A model generated the notes under the pieces. It worked only from the letters and a program-made list of their open reading frames with translations, did not search any database and was not told where the DNA came from. The position numbers were made by a program, and so were the translations under genes. A stretch of DNA of 64,000 nucleotides, from contig JAFCIZ010000001.1 of the NCBI GenBank assembly GCA_017871115.1, positions 7,562,001-7,626,000 on the forward strand, given 5' to 3'. This DNA comes from Cunninghamella blakesleeana (lineage: Eukaryota > Mucoromycota > Mucoromycetes > Mucorales > Cunninghamellaceae). How positions within the stretch are numbered: the first letter of the stretch is position 1; each line of letters starts with the position of its first letter. Positions 23,212 through 43,315 of this stretch are shown here, in pieces.

Positions 23212-24532
23212 AAAAAAAGAATACAAAAGATAAAGATAAATATAAATTTATAGAATATATACTAATAATAAAACTAATAATACTGTCGACTTTTTTTATT
23301 CCACCATAACACAGCAAGAAAAAATAAAAAAATAAAAAAAATGGAAAATATCAACACACCTTACAATAATATTAATAAAAAAACAAACTTATTCTCGTAA
23401 ACCAACAAAACAACAGCAAAAAAAGAAAAAAACATGAAAAAGAATACTAAAAAAAGTATTATACACACGCACACACACATTGAATATACTTATATATATA
23501 TATATACACAACTTATTCTGGAACCATCATTTATTTATTTTTATATCACAGCTATATATATATTTATATATAAAGAAAAAAAGGCAATTGATTAAAGATC
23601 AACAATGCAACCACCTTTTTTTTTTCTTTTTTCTATTTATTTATTTAGTACTAGTCTCGTATGAAAATAATGACATCCAACCAAAGCCTATTCATAAAAA
23701 ACTCTTATATTATTTTTATATTGTATACCACTCCTAATTTTCATCCATTTTAACTGCATTATATATCTGTATATATTAATTTATTCTATTTTATCATTTT
23801 GTTTGTATTTTTTTTTATTTTTTTTTTTCTCCTCTTTTTTTTTTTTATTATATTATTAGTATTATTAGTATATTATTATTACTGTTATTATTATTATTAG
23901 AATATAATTTTTCATTTTATATATATATATTTTGTCATATTAAATAAAGTAAACACTTGGAAAAAAACATAAATAAAATAAAACTGATGGGTATAGTAGG
24001 TTTAAAAGAGTGTTTGTGTATTATCTTTTATCTTTTTTTCTTTTTAAAAAAATATTGTAGTCAGATATATCCAATGTCTCAGTAGCAAATTTATTTTAAA
24101 ATCATATAACTATGCAAAAAAAATGGAGCAAAAAGAAAAAAGCGTAAAAAACACACTTATCAATATATATTAATAAAGGGTTATTTGTCCTTTTCCTTTT
24201 TATCTTTTACTTTTTTTGCATATGTTATAGTCATATTTGGCTAAGTTTAATATATTCATCATTCAACATATTTTTTTAAAAAACAAAAAAAATAATGAGA
24301 AAGAAAAAAGAAAGGATTAGAAATTTATCGGAGAAGCTTTTAATTTTTTTTGGAGTTTTAAAAAAAAATGGACTGGCTTTTATATTTAAAAAAAAATTTC
24401 AAGCTTCTCTCTATCATTTTTTTTTTTTTTTTTTTTTTCTTTTAGATCTAGTTAATTTAACCATTATATATATATATATATATATACATATATACATATA
24501 TATTAATATTTTGTATTGATAATAAAAAAAAT
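23212..24532. other. Intergenic, no gene recognised
   Basis: About 1.3 kb with (CA)n near 23464-23480, several (TA)n tracts (about 23488-23505, 23550-23570 and 24465-24500) and poly-T runs. ATTTGGCTAAGTTTAAT near 24233-24250 resembles a site upstream of the acidic orphan at 28.8 kb. Poly-T at about 24419-24438 and a (TA)n tract lie within 120 bp of the MPP10 start. Confidence 0.45.
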
Positions 24533-27001
24533 ATGGTGGCAAAATCAACTTCCAAAAAATCAGTTACTGATGAATATATTAAAGATGTGATAAATAAACC
24601 TCAAGTGTTTTTTTCTGTTAACCCAAAAATAACTGAAAAATCAATTGCCTTAACGAAACACTTGTACGATACAGGTTAGTTGTATAATTCTTTTTCTCTC
24701 TTTTTTATTTTTATTTTTACATTTATTTATAAATAAGTGATGATCATAATATATATTCCAGTATCCATATTCTTAATATATTATTATTATTATTATTTAT
24801 TTTACTTTTATTAGCAAAGCAATATGAAGTGGAAACCATGTCACCTTTTACAGAGTTATTAACAGAAGGATTTGATCAAGATCAAATATGGGAAGAATTA
24901 GCATCTCAAAACGAACCTTTTTTAAGATATTGTAAATCAACTTTAAAACAATGGTCGAAACCTACTTCTTGGTCAAAAAAGAATTCAACCAACATAGAGT
25001 CATTTTCGTCCTCTGATAATAGTACTGCAGGTGAAGAAGATGGTGACGATGAAGATCTTATTGATTATGATATGGATGAAGAAGAAGAAGGAGATATGGA
25101 TATGTTGGATCTAGAAGAAGATAATGAAAAGGATATTGAAGAAGAAGAAGACAGTCAAGATGATGAGGATGACGACGAAGAAGAAGAAGAAGAAGAAGAT
25201 AATGATGATGACGATATTGTTAATAGACATTTAAGGTAAGATAGCGATTATAATAAAATAAAAGTTAATCATACATATAATATTATATTCATTATTTATA
25301 CCAATTGCTTTTTTTTTTATTTATTTTTAAAATAGTACACCTAAGAAAACTTCAGAAGTTGACGATGAATTCTTCAATTTGGATGATTTTAATAAATGGA
25401 CTGATGAGCAAGAAGCTTTAGATATGCGATCTGATCAAGAATCTGATGATGACGACGAAGAAAAAATTGATTTTGATAATGATTTAGATGCAATAGATGA
25501 TGAGGATATGGATGATGAGGATGACGATGCAGCTGGTAAATATTAATAATAAATCATTATAATACATTGCAGAAAAAGGAAAAAAAAAAAAGAATAGGAT
25601 AATAGCCTTTTTATTAACTTATAACTCTATTGATATATTTTTTAATTATTATTTTTTAGATATCACATATAAAGATTTCTTTTTACCACCTACTAAACCT
25701 AAAAAACAAGTCAAATTTACTGGTAAAGATAAATATAATGAAGAAGACAATGATGATCAAGATTTGGATGATGAATTTATGGATGACGATGAAGCAGAGA
25801 ATGATGATGATGATGATAATGACGATGATCAACCTATTAAAACAAAAGGGTTATTTGATGATGACGAAGAAGAAGGAGAAGATGGGACAAAGAAATCTGC
25901 ACACCAACGTCAATTAGATAGAGTAAAATCACAAATTGAACAATTCGAACAAGAAAATCTTGAAGGAAGACATTGGACATTAAAGGGTGAAGCCTCAGCT
26001 AAGGCTAGACCTGTTAACAGTTTATTAGAAGAAGATTTAGAATTTGATCATTCAGTAAAACCAGTACCTGTCATTACACAAGAAACAACCAATGTATTAG
26101 AAGATATGATTAAAAAGCATATCCTTGATGTAAGTTTCTTTTTATTTTTTTTTTTAAAAAAATAAAAATAAAAATTATAAAATATATACTAAATTTTATT
26201 GTATTTTTTTAGGATGATTTTAATGATGTTGAACGTAAAGAAGATCCTACATTACGACCATTCTTACCATCCAAACGTGTGGAATTGGTTGATACACAAG
26301 CCAAGAAATCATTAGCGGACTTATACGAAGAAGAGTATGTAAAGAAAAATACTGGCGATCAGTCTAACGCTAAGGATGAAGCATTAGAAAAAGAACACAA
26401 TGAAATTTCAACCATGTTCCAAGATTTATGTGAAAAATTAGATTCATTAAGTAACTTCCACTTTACACCTAAACAAGTAAGTCTCTCTCTCTCTCTTTTT
26501 TTTTTTTATTATTATTATCTATTTCCTATTATATATGTAATTACTTTTTTTTATATATAATTAACGGAATTATTAATTAATTTTTCTCTCTCATTTTAAC
26601 AAAAACAGGCTAAAGCCGAAATGACAATTGTTAGTAATGCAGCATCTATTAGTATGGAAGAAGTTATTCCCGTCAATGTATCTGATGGTACCTTATTAGC
26701 ACCCGAAGAAGTATATGATAAGAAGAAAGGTGAAGTGAAGGATAAATCAGAAATGGATCAAAATGAACGAAGAAAGGAAAGAAAACAAAAGAAATTACAA
26801 AAACGCAAGGAAAGGGATTTAAAGGAAAAAGAACGTCAATTAATACAAAAATCAAAACCTTCTGGAACTTTCAAGGAAACAAAGCAATCAAAGACAAAGG
26901 CTGTCAAGGAATTATTGGGTCAAAAGAATGTAACGTTGATTGGCAAAGATGGGAAGAAATTAAAACAAGACAAAGTTATCACTTCCTCATCCCTTTTTTA
27001 A
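24533..27001 (+). CDS. MPP10: U3 snoRNP protein Mpp10
   Basis: Six exons: 24533-24674, 24815-25235, 25336-25535, 25660-26129, 26213-26476, 26609-27001. They sum to 1890 nt (629 aa). Mpp10 is the scaffold of the Mpp10-Imp3-Imp4 complex in the small-subunit processome and is needed for 18S rRNA maturation in the nucleolus. Family signatures are TEGFDQDQIWEELASQNEPF, then long Asp/Glu stretches (about residues 130-200 and 290-330), DITYKDFFLPPTKPKK, the basic-hydrophobic segment GRHWTLKGEASAKARPVNSL and RPFLPSKRVELVDTQAKKSL, which bind Imp4/Imp3. A Lys/Arg/Glu-rich C-terminal helix follows. The ATG reading MVAKSTSKKSV is the first in frame. Confidence 0.94.
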
Positions 27002-27672
27002 AATATCATATCTACTTATTTTTTAATATTTCATTTGTATAGTTTTATTTCCATTCATACAAAAAAAAATTATATTTATACAACTTCATCATATTTTTTT
27101 TTATTTTATTTTTTTTTAATCATCATAGAAAGATTATAATAAATTTATTTTTTATTTAAAATTTTTTAAAAGGCTTAGAGTATATATATAAATATAAATA
27201 TAAATATATAATTAATAAAAGTACATAAATAATAGTAATAATTGAAAAGGATAAGGAGAATAAAATAATAATAAAAAGGAAAATATTAAATGAATGTATT
27301 ACATAATAAAATGATATCATAGCATAAAGACAATGATTACTTTTTTCAACTAATGATCATATGTTTTAAAAAAAAGAAGAGAAAAAGAATATAAATATAA
27401 ACATAATATCATATGGGTAAAGTGGTATAACTATCAGATTAAGCGCGTGATTAAAATTACATATAGTGAATAAAGAAAATAATTAATATAAAGATAAAGT
27501 AGCCATATAAAAAAAACATTTTGCGCAATAAATAAGTAAAAAAATTGATGATTCCAAATAATAGTAAAAGAGTGTTTGTATCTTATATAAGTATAAAGGG
27601 AAAGGGTATATAATGTTGTGAATCAATAAAAAAATAAAATAATATAGGGTAAAAAATGATTGTATAATTTTT
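27002..27672. other. Convergent 3' flanks, MPP10 and acidic orphan
   Basis: Region between two convergent genes, so it holds both 3' untranslated regions. AT-rich with A/T homopolymers and several AATAAA-like signals. AGTGGTATAACTATCAG at about 27420 looks faintly like a tRNA A box but no B box follows. No gene was seen. Confidence 0.5.
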
Positions 27673-28662
27673 TTATGCTGATAAGGTTCTTTTTCGATGC
27701 CATTCAACTACTGTTGAATCTAAACAAGTTGTTTGTACAAGAGGTTCACTTTGATTTAATTTTTTTTGTTGATGATTATCTCCTACAACAATTTGAAATC
27801 TACCTTTTTGAATAATTTTGGGAGGAGTTTGATTATTATTATTATTATTTAAATATGAAGAGGAACAAGAATTAAAAGATGAATTAGTTGATGATGATGT
27901 TGATGATGATGAACAAGTCGATAAAATCGTGTTATTAGTAGTTGCTGTTGCAGTTGTTGTTGAAGAACAGTTAGATGAGCAATCATGGTTATTATTATTA
28001 TTATTATTATTATTATTTGAAGAGGATGATTTTTTTTCATTATGGTTACTATTTTTTTGTTGGTTTTTCCAAAATCGAGCATCCCATATTTGATGATGGT
28101 TATGATGATAACGAGAAGTTGAAGTAGACAATGATGTCATTATACTTGGTGAGGTGGGTAAGGATCCATTCTGAGTTGATTTTAATAGTGTCATGTGTCT
28201 ATCGTCCATTGTGTATGGATAATTTTCATCCTCCTCTTCATCCTCCTCTTCATCCTCTTCATCATCGGTATCAAAAAAATGTTGATCTTCATTTATTTCT
28301 TCATCTTGATTATTGCCTAAATTTAAATAATCTTCATCGTCATCATTTTTATTATACCTTCCTCGTTTAATTTTAATACCCGCCATAAATGCAAATTGAC
28401 TAGCGGTTAAATTTTCAGTTTGAATAGTAGAATCTGTAGTTTTTTTTCGAATATATTTTTCTGTAGCCGCTGCCATCACAGTAGGTGAAGAATAAGGTTC
28501 ATCATTAGGCTGAGAATATCTCTTAGAAGAAGAAGTCAATTTTTTAGATAAACGAGTTAAATTTTTCCATTTGGTGCTTGCTCCTGAATGATGATGGTGA
28601 TTGTTCTTTAAAAAAGCAGTAGATAAAGCAAATGGGTAAGATGTTGGCCTTTGATGAAGCAT
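27673..28662 (-). CDS. Acidic, Asn/Ser-rich orphan protein
   Basis: Single exon, 329 aa, family not recognised. From the N-terminus: a basic Ser/Thr-rich segment (residues 1-60); a short ordered stretch with SQFAFMAGIKIKRGRY (about 88-105); an Asp/Glu run (about 130-150); SQ/ST-rich linkers with an Asn10 tract; and a C-terminal ordered end with KIIQKGRFQIVVG (about 285-297) and VVEWHRKR. The KGRFxIV peptide and VVEW end are the only parts that look conserved and could be short docking motifs. The ATG is directly abutted upstream by T11A11 (28662-28683), followed by a purine run at about 28735-28770, the promoter signature of the other minus-strand genes. Confidence 0.65.
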   Translation of the reverse strand: MLHQRPTSYPFALSTAFLKNNHHHHSGASTKWKNLTRLSKKLTSSSKRYSQPNDEPYSSPTVMAAATEKYIRKKTTDSTIQTENLTASQFAFMAGIKIKRGRYNKNDDDEDYLNLGNNQDEEINEDQHFFDTDDEEDEEEDEEEDENYPYTMDDRHMTLLKSTQNGSLPTSPSIMTSLSTSTSRYHHNHHQIWDARFWKNQQKNSNHNEKKSSSSNNNNNNNNNNHDCSSNCSSTTTATATTNNTILSTCSSSSTSSSTNSSFNSCSSSYLNNNNNNQTPPKIIQKGRFQIVVGDNHQQKKLNQSEPLVQTTCLDSTVVEWHRKRTLSA

Positions 28663-29504
28663 TTTTTTTTTTAAAAAAAAAAATTAAATGTAAATTAAAT
28701 GTACAAAAATGGAATATAAAAAAATGATAAATAAAAGGAAGAAAGAGAGAGAGAGAAGAAGAAAAAATTTAAAAAAATTCGAAATCAAAAAAAAAAAAAA
28801 AAGATTTTATTATATTAGAATGGAATTTTATTAAAGTCAGCCAATTTAATGCGATTGAGCAAATTTTCTCCAAGCGCAAAATCACCTCAATTTTGCTTCC
28901 TTATTTCATAAATGGTATTCTTTTTATATTTATATATATATATATATGTATATATATTTTATCGAAGAAAGAAGATCACCTCCTTAAATCTAAATTATGC
29001 TATCAAAATCTCTGATGTCATTTTATCATATAATTGAAATCAATTTAAACTCTTTTCAAATCTCCTACTTCCCAGTCATCTCCCTTCCTCCCATTGTTTT
29101 ATTCCCTCAATATTCCTATCTTCGAAAAATGTTTACAATTATTTTTTAATTATCTTGTCGATCTTTCTTTCAATTCTTTCCTTTTTTAAGGTTTTCTAAT
29201 AGAAAAAAAAATATAGCCATGAAATGATTGATTATGTAAAAAAAAGTTTTTTATTTTTTATTTCTTCAAGTAAAAAAAATATAAGCATAAGCGTTAAATT
29301 TTAAAAAGCCGCCGATTAATTTTTTGAATTTTTTTACTTTATAATTTTTTTCTTTCTCTTTCTTTTTTATTCTTTTAAAAAATATATATATATATACTTG
29401 TATTTTCTTTATAAATATATATATATATATATAATTATACATATAAAGAAAAATATTTTTATTTTAATTGCTCTTATTTTACTTGTATAAAAATATATAT
29501 ACAT

Positions 29505-29537
<33 letters not shown>

Positions 29538-29573
29538 CATTTTAAAGAAAGAAAAATAATCATTTTATAAAAA
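28663..29573. promoter_or_regulatory. Divergent promoter, acidic orphan and USP7 homolog
   Basis: T11A11 palindrome and (GA)n purine tract on the left, next to the orphan's start. GTCAGCCAATTTAATG at about 28836-28851 includes a CCAAT box. AAAGCCGCCGATTAAT at about 29305-29320 is a GC-rich island in AT-rich DNA. (TA)n tracts (about 29415-29435 and 29513-29535) precede the USP7 start. Confidence 0.5.
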
Positions 29574-35183
<5,610 letters not shown>

Positions 35184-36142
35184 CTTTAGATTACTTTTTA
35201 TTATTCCTAAATATTGTATTTTAATTTATATTAGTCTCCCTCTTCTTTTTTTTATTATCAGCTCTATATCTCTTTTTAATATATTTTAATTTATGAAACT
35301 AATACTAAATTAAAAATATATTTATTGTTAAGAAACCACTAAAAAAATAATAATTTCAATATGTTGAAGATATATAATAAATTGATATTTGTAAACTTTA
35401 ATTCAATTATTATAGTTTTTTTTAAAAAAGTTTTTAAAATTGGATAACTTTTTTCTGTGCCATAGCTTAATATTCACCTATCAACTGATAAAATAAATGA
35501 AATATAATTGTAGAGTAAATAGTAAAATATTAATAAAATAAAGATATCGAGTCAACAAAGGCACCTTGATGACTGTATATTTAATAATTTTTTTTTATTT
35601 TACTACTTTTTATTATGTAATTTTGATTAATTCTGTAGCCTTTTTTTCTTTTTAGATCGTGCTTATCATATACCAGTTTAATGTAATTTTTTGCGAGTAT
35701 ATCAATTTTTTACTAAGTCGTCCTGTACAGGTTTTTCTTTACTAATTCATAAATAAATAACAACTATGCTATATATAAAAATTACCAAATTCCGAGTAGG
35801 TTTTTTTTCAAGTTATGATAATGTTATACCTTTTTTTATTTTTTTATTTTGTATTTATATCAGTTTATTAAGTTATTTTATTATATTTTACTATTTTTTT
35901 ACCAACCATGAGTGCTATTTTTTTTTATTTTAAAAAAATGAAATAATTTGAATAAATAAAACAAATTATCATATTTCATATATAAAAGAAAAAATCTTTA
36001 TATATTTGCAATTTATTTCATGGACAATTTAAATAGTAATTTTTTTTCATTTAGCAATAAAATAGATTAAGAAGCTGAATACATTTGGTAGCACTTTTTT
36101 AAAGTAAAAATAAGTATGTGTTTTTAGGGTATCATTATAATA
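35184..36142. other. Convergent 3' flanks, USP7 and AFG2-like genes
   Basis: About 960 bp between convergent genes. AT-rich, with poly-T stretches and TTTAAAAAAG palindromes near 35413-35437. Much longer than the other convergent gaps here, but no ORF, RNA gene or repeat that I can support. Confidence 0.5.
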
Positions 36143-39561
<3,419 letters not shown>

Positions 39562-39780
39562 TGTTATATAATTAATATAAAATAATAATGGTTAAAAAAA
39601 ACTGAAGGTGGAAAGAAAGAGAAAAAAAATGAAAGGAGTTTAAAATAGTTTTTATAAAATTTTTTTATTTTATAAAATTTTTGCATTAAAATAAAATAAA
39701 TTCTATTTCTAATTTATCTATATACTAATAAATACTAATAATAATAGTAATAATAATAAAACATTTTATTTCTACATAAT

Positions 39781-40522
39781 TTAAAATCCTTGTCCAATAC
39801 CAGTTTGATCTATTACTTTCTTAATAGAAGAACCCTCTTCTTCACATAATTCTGGATGAATATAGAATAAAGATTTAGGTTTGACAGATTTATCCTTTAT
39901 ATATCCAGTAACTTGAGATAAATCAGATACCATTAAGCTTGTGAAAATACGACTTGAAGGTTGTAAAGCATTGACAGGTACTTTTGTAACGTGATCTTTA
40001 GCTAAAAATGACAATGTATGTATTTCTAATTCCTTAGGCTCTAAAGTGTTATCTGCCGTGATTTTTGTAACATAAGGAGACATTACCCATTGAATTAATC
40101 CAGTTGAAGCACCACTTGTTGCAATAGCTATTTATAAATGATTAAAATAAAGAAATAATTTATCTACGTCAGGTTCCTTAATAATAAGATATGTATTCAT
40201 TTTTATTTTTTTTAAAAAATAAAAAATAAAAAATCTTACCAGCACCAACGAGGGCAGTTTTTGCAATAAGAGGAACAGGCACATCAATAATGAAAATAAA
40301 AGGTGAAATACCACAACCTAAACCGAGAGAAGTAACTGAAAATAGCTTGAGTTTTTTAGCTACGTTAGATAATGGTCCAGTATAAATTGTATTTTTTTCT
40401 TTATTATTAGTAGTAGTTGTGAATCGACGATATAATAAAGTGGATTTATATATATTGTTTATATACTGTGCTTTTATTGAGTTAATTTGTTTAAAAGCAA
40501 TAGATCGTTGATAAAGATTCAT
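39781..40522 (-). CDS. TMEM70: TMEM70-like mitochondrial inner membrane protein
   Basis: Exons 40522-40240 and 40127-39781 give 209 aa. The N-terminus (about 1-45) is basic and hydroxylated with no acidic residues (MNLYQRSIAFKQINSIKAQY), a likely mitochondrial presequence. Then IYTGPLSNVAKKLKLFSVTS leads into a two-helix hairpin (about 62-125) containing GLGCGISPFIFI and GAGIATSGASTGLIQWVMSPYV. This is the TMEM70/TMEM186-type arrangement, in which YTG before the first helix is characteristic. The family helps assemble ATP synthase and complex I in animals. The C-terminal matrix domain has HTLSFLAKDHVTKVPVNAL. It shares a 197 bp divergent promoter with the pantothenate synthetase gene. Confidence 0.75.
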
Positions 40523-40719
40523 TTATTTTATGAAGTTTTTTTTTTTAAAAAAAGTGAAAAGAAAGGGGATGAATGTTTTTTTTTTCTTTTTCGCTCCCAT
40601 ACTTTTTCCTTTTTTGAAACTCCTTTATTTAAAATTTTGAAAAATTATTTTTCCTTTTTCCTTTCCTCTTTCTATTTTTTTTTTTGCTTAATAAAAAATA
40701 AAACATTTTTAAAAGCGTG
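40523..40719. promoter_or_regulatory. 197 bp divergent promoter, TMEM70-like and panC
   Basis: Very short bidirectional region. The left side has T11A7 (40536-40553) and a purine run (AAAAGAAAGGGG) for the minus gene. The right side has a pyrimidine tract (about 40645-40685) for the plus gene. The two halves mirror each other, as expected for a shared nucleosome-free region. Confidence 0.55.
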
Positions 40720-41447
40720 ATGGCAGCAAATAGTAATATTCATTTATATATAAAATAGAATAGTGTCTATATTGTTATTATCATTATTTTTTGTAGTAAT
40801 GAATATTAATCTATATTATAGTTAAAATTCCTCCCGGTATACGCCTTTTCAATAGAATTGCTGATTTTAGAGCCTGGCGCCGTCAGTTATATCTTGACCG
40901 TCAATCTTTAGGATATGTTCCTACAATGGGTGCTCTACATAATGGTCATCTATCATTAGGTACTTTTAAAAAAAATAGTTAATAATAATAATAGAAATAG
41001 AAATATTAATAAAGAAAAGGAAATAAAAAAAGAACTGTAAATAATAATATTTCTAATAGGTATTAACTTTTTTCTTAAAAAAATAAACTTTTTTTTTGGG
41101 TTCGTTTATAGTTACATCTGCCAAAAAACAATGTGATCATGTTGCACTTACTATATTTGTTAACCCAGCCCAATTTGCACCTACTGAAGATTTATCTACT
41201 TACCCTCGCACAATTCAAAAAGATTTGGATCAGCTTGCCTCATTAGGACCAGGTGTCGCTTCTGCTGTTTTAGTGCCTACTGTTAGTGAAATGTACCCTG
41301 ACGGTATTGAATTGGACGTTGCAAAACAAACAGGAACATTTGTAGAAGTAAAAGGTCTTTCACATCAATTGGAGGGTGTTACAAGACCCCATTTCTTTCG
41401 TGGTGTAGCAACGGTTGTTAGTAAATTTTTAAACATTGTAAGTTTAA

Positions 41448-41480
<33 letters not shown>

Positions 41481-42126
41481 TTAAATATATATTTATTTTA
41501 TTATATGTTTATTACTGTTGATCTTATTTTAGGTACAACCTGAAGAAGTATTTTTTGGTCAAAAAGATGGTAAAAATAAATAAAATACAAATATCATTTA
41601 TAAGGTTTTTTCCCTTAGTATCATTATTGCAATTTTTATTTTTATTTTTTATTAATAACAATGGTGATCATTATAATATATAGTCCAACAATGTGCCGTA
41701 ATAAAAGCTATGATTCGTGATTTACATTTCCCAGTCAAGTTAAATATATGCCCAACAGTAAGAGAAGCAGATGGACTTGCTATGTCATCACGTAATGCCT
41801 ATCTAACATCTGATCAACGTCGATATGCCTTGGCTGTTTATAAGGCCCTATCGACTATTGAAACACTTTATCATTCAGGACAGCATCATGCACCTACTTT
41901 AATACAAGAAGGAAAAAAAATCATTGAAGAATATAAACAACAAGCTCAAAAGGAAAACATGGAATGGGATATCAAATTGGATTATTTATCTATTAACTCA
42001 CCAAATACACTTGCACCTATATCACAAGATGTAGATTCTAATGAAGGATGTATTGTTAGTACTGCTGTCTTTGTAGGAAAAACAAGATTAATAGATAATA
42101 TTTTATTGGATGTCAAAACAAATTAG
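40720..42126 (+). CDS. PAN6: Pantoate-beta-alanine ligase (pantothenate synthetase)
   Basis: Five exons: 40720-40732, 40822-40959, 41112-41437, 41533-41569, 41684-42126. They sum to 957 nt (318 aa). It condenses pantoate with beta-alanine using ATP, the last step of vitamin B5 synthesis. Signatures are VPTMGALHNGHLSL (HIGH-type nucleotide motif), TIFVNPAQFAPTEDL, FFRGVATVVSKFLNI, VFFGQKD, and CPTVREADGLAMSSRNAYL (KMSKS-equivalent SSRN). The first coding exon is only 13 nt: ATGGCAGCAAATA joins TTAAAATTCC to read MAANIKIPPG. Upstream of exon 2 the same frame hits TGA with no ATG, so the microexon start is required. Exon 4 is 37 nt. There is no clear mitochondrial presequence. Confidence 0.92.
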
Positions 42127-43121
42127 ATAGATAAACTTTGACTTTGGTTATTAAGTTATTAAAAAAAATAAAGCAAAGAGGAAAAAAGGAAAAGGGAAAT
42201 AAAAACGATTAAAATGTATTAATATTTAAAGAATTAGGGATACACTATTACAAAAAAGTGCTATATGGTATTTTTTTTTTAAAAAAAAATAAAGTTAAAT
42301 TAAACTATATAATATTAAGTATTAAAAACCAGTATACTTTTTTTCTATAGCGAAGCTAATAATTTTCAAAGCAGTACTAATTTTTAAAATTAGTTTCTGA
42401 GTCGTTGGGTTGAATATAGTATGTCAATATTAGTAGTAGTCAAATTAATTATATACTTCTCTTTTAATTGGTAATGTCGTAAATATAAACTCGATTTTTT
42501 TTCTACATCTTAAAATTATGCTTATATCTTCGAAGAGATTCGGTATAAAAAATAATTTATGAATTATATGATTGTTTAGTGTTTATTTTTTTATATAATT
42601 TTCTTGAAATAGCCTTAGTTATTGCAAAAAAGATAATAAAATTAAATTAAAATTATGAATTTATTAGAATAAAATATTGGAAAAAATAAAGATTGGAGCA
42701 ATTGTATACGTTATGATAACCAATTTTATTTTCGAAGCAAAGTTTACAGAAAAGATTTTATTATGCATATGGGCTTAATATAGGATTTTTGGTACTCTTA
42801 AAAGGAAATTCATACATTATAGATGATTTATAACTGTTTTAAATTGATATCATATATTTACATTATTTACCCATTCTTTTTTTGATACCTCAGTTAGAAT
42901 TTTTTTTCTTAAAGAATAATACCCATATCAACGAAATTAAATGCTTTTTAATTCTTTTCTATTTATATTTTTACTTTTATTACACTTTTCAGTTTTTTTT
43001 ATTCGTTTAAAATATATTTCAAGATTATCTAATGCTAAACTAAACCTCGCTTAAGTGGAAGAGCATAAAAGCAAAAGAAAAATTTTCATACTCCGTTTTT
43101 TTTATAAATAATGTTGGTTTT

Positions 43122-43166
<45 letters not shown>

Positions 43167-43315
43167 TTATTTTTTTTAACCTTCGAATTTATTTTAGACG
43201 CTCTTTATATCTTTTTTCTTTTTCTTTTTCTTTTTCTAACTCTATTTTAATTACTTGTTATTATTACTATTATTATTATTAATTATCAGCATACTATTTA
43301 AATTAATTTAAAACT
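42127..43315. other. Intergenic with T36 tract, FCP1 promoter
   Basis: No gene was seen in the first 900 bp. An unbroken T-run of 36 (43124-43159), the longest homopolymer in the window, lies about 157 bp before the FCP1 ATG. It is followed by a pyrimidine tract with repeats of TCTTTT at about 43196-43240. Confidence 0.5.

Noticed and set aside
23480..23737. 85-aa ORF downstream of the Asn-rich orphan
   Set aside because: It consists of TA-repeat and poly-T translations with no homology feature and no promoter signature.
27415..27460. tRNA-like sequence (AGTGGTATAACTATCAG)
   Set aside because: It resembles an A box only. No GGTTCRANNC B box follows at the right distance and no cloverleaf stems form.
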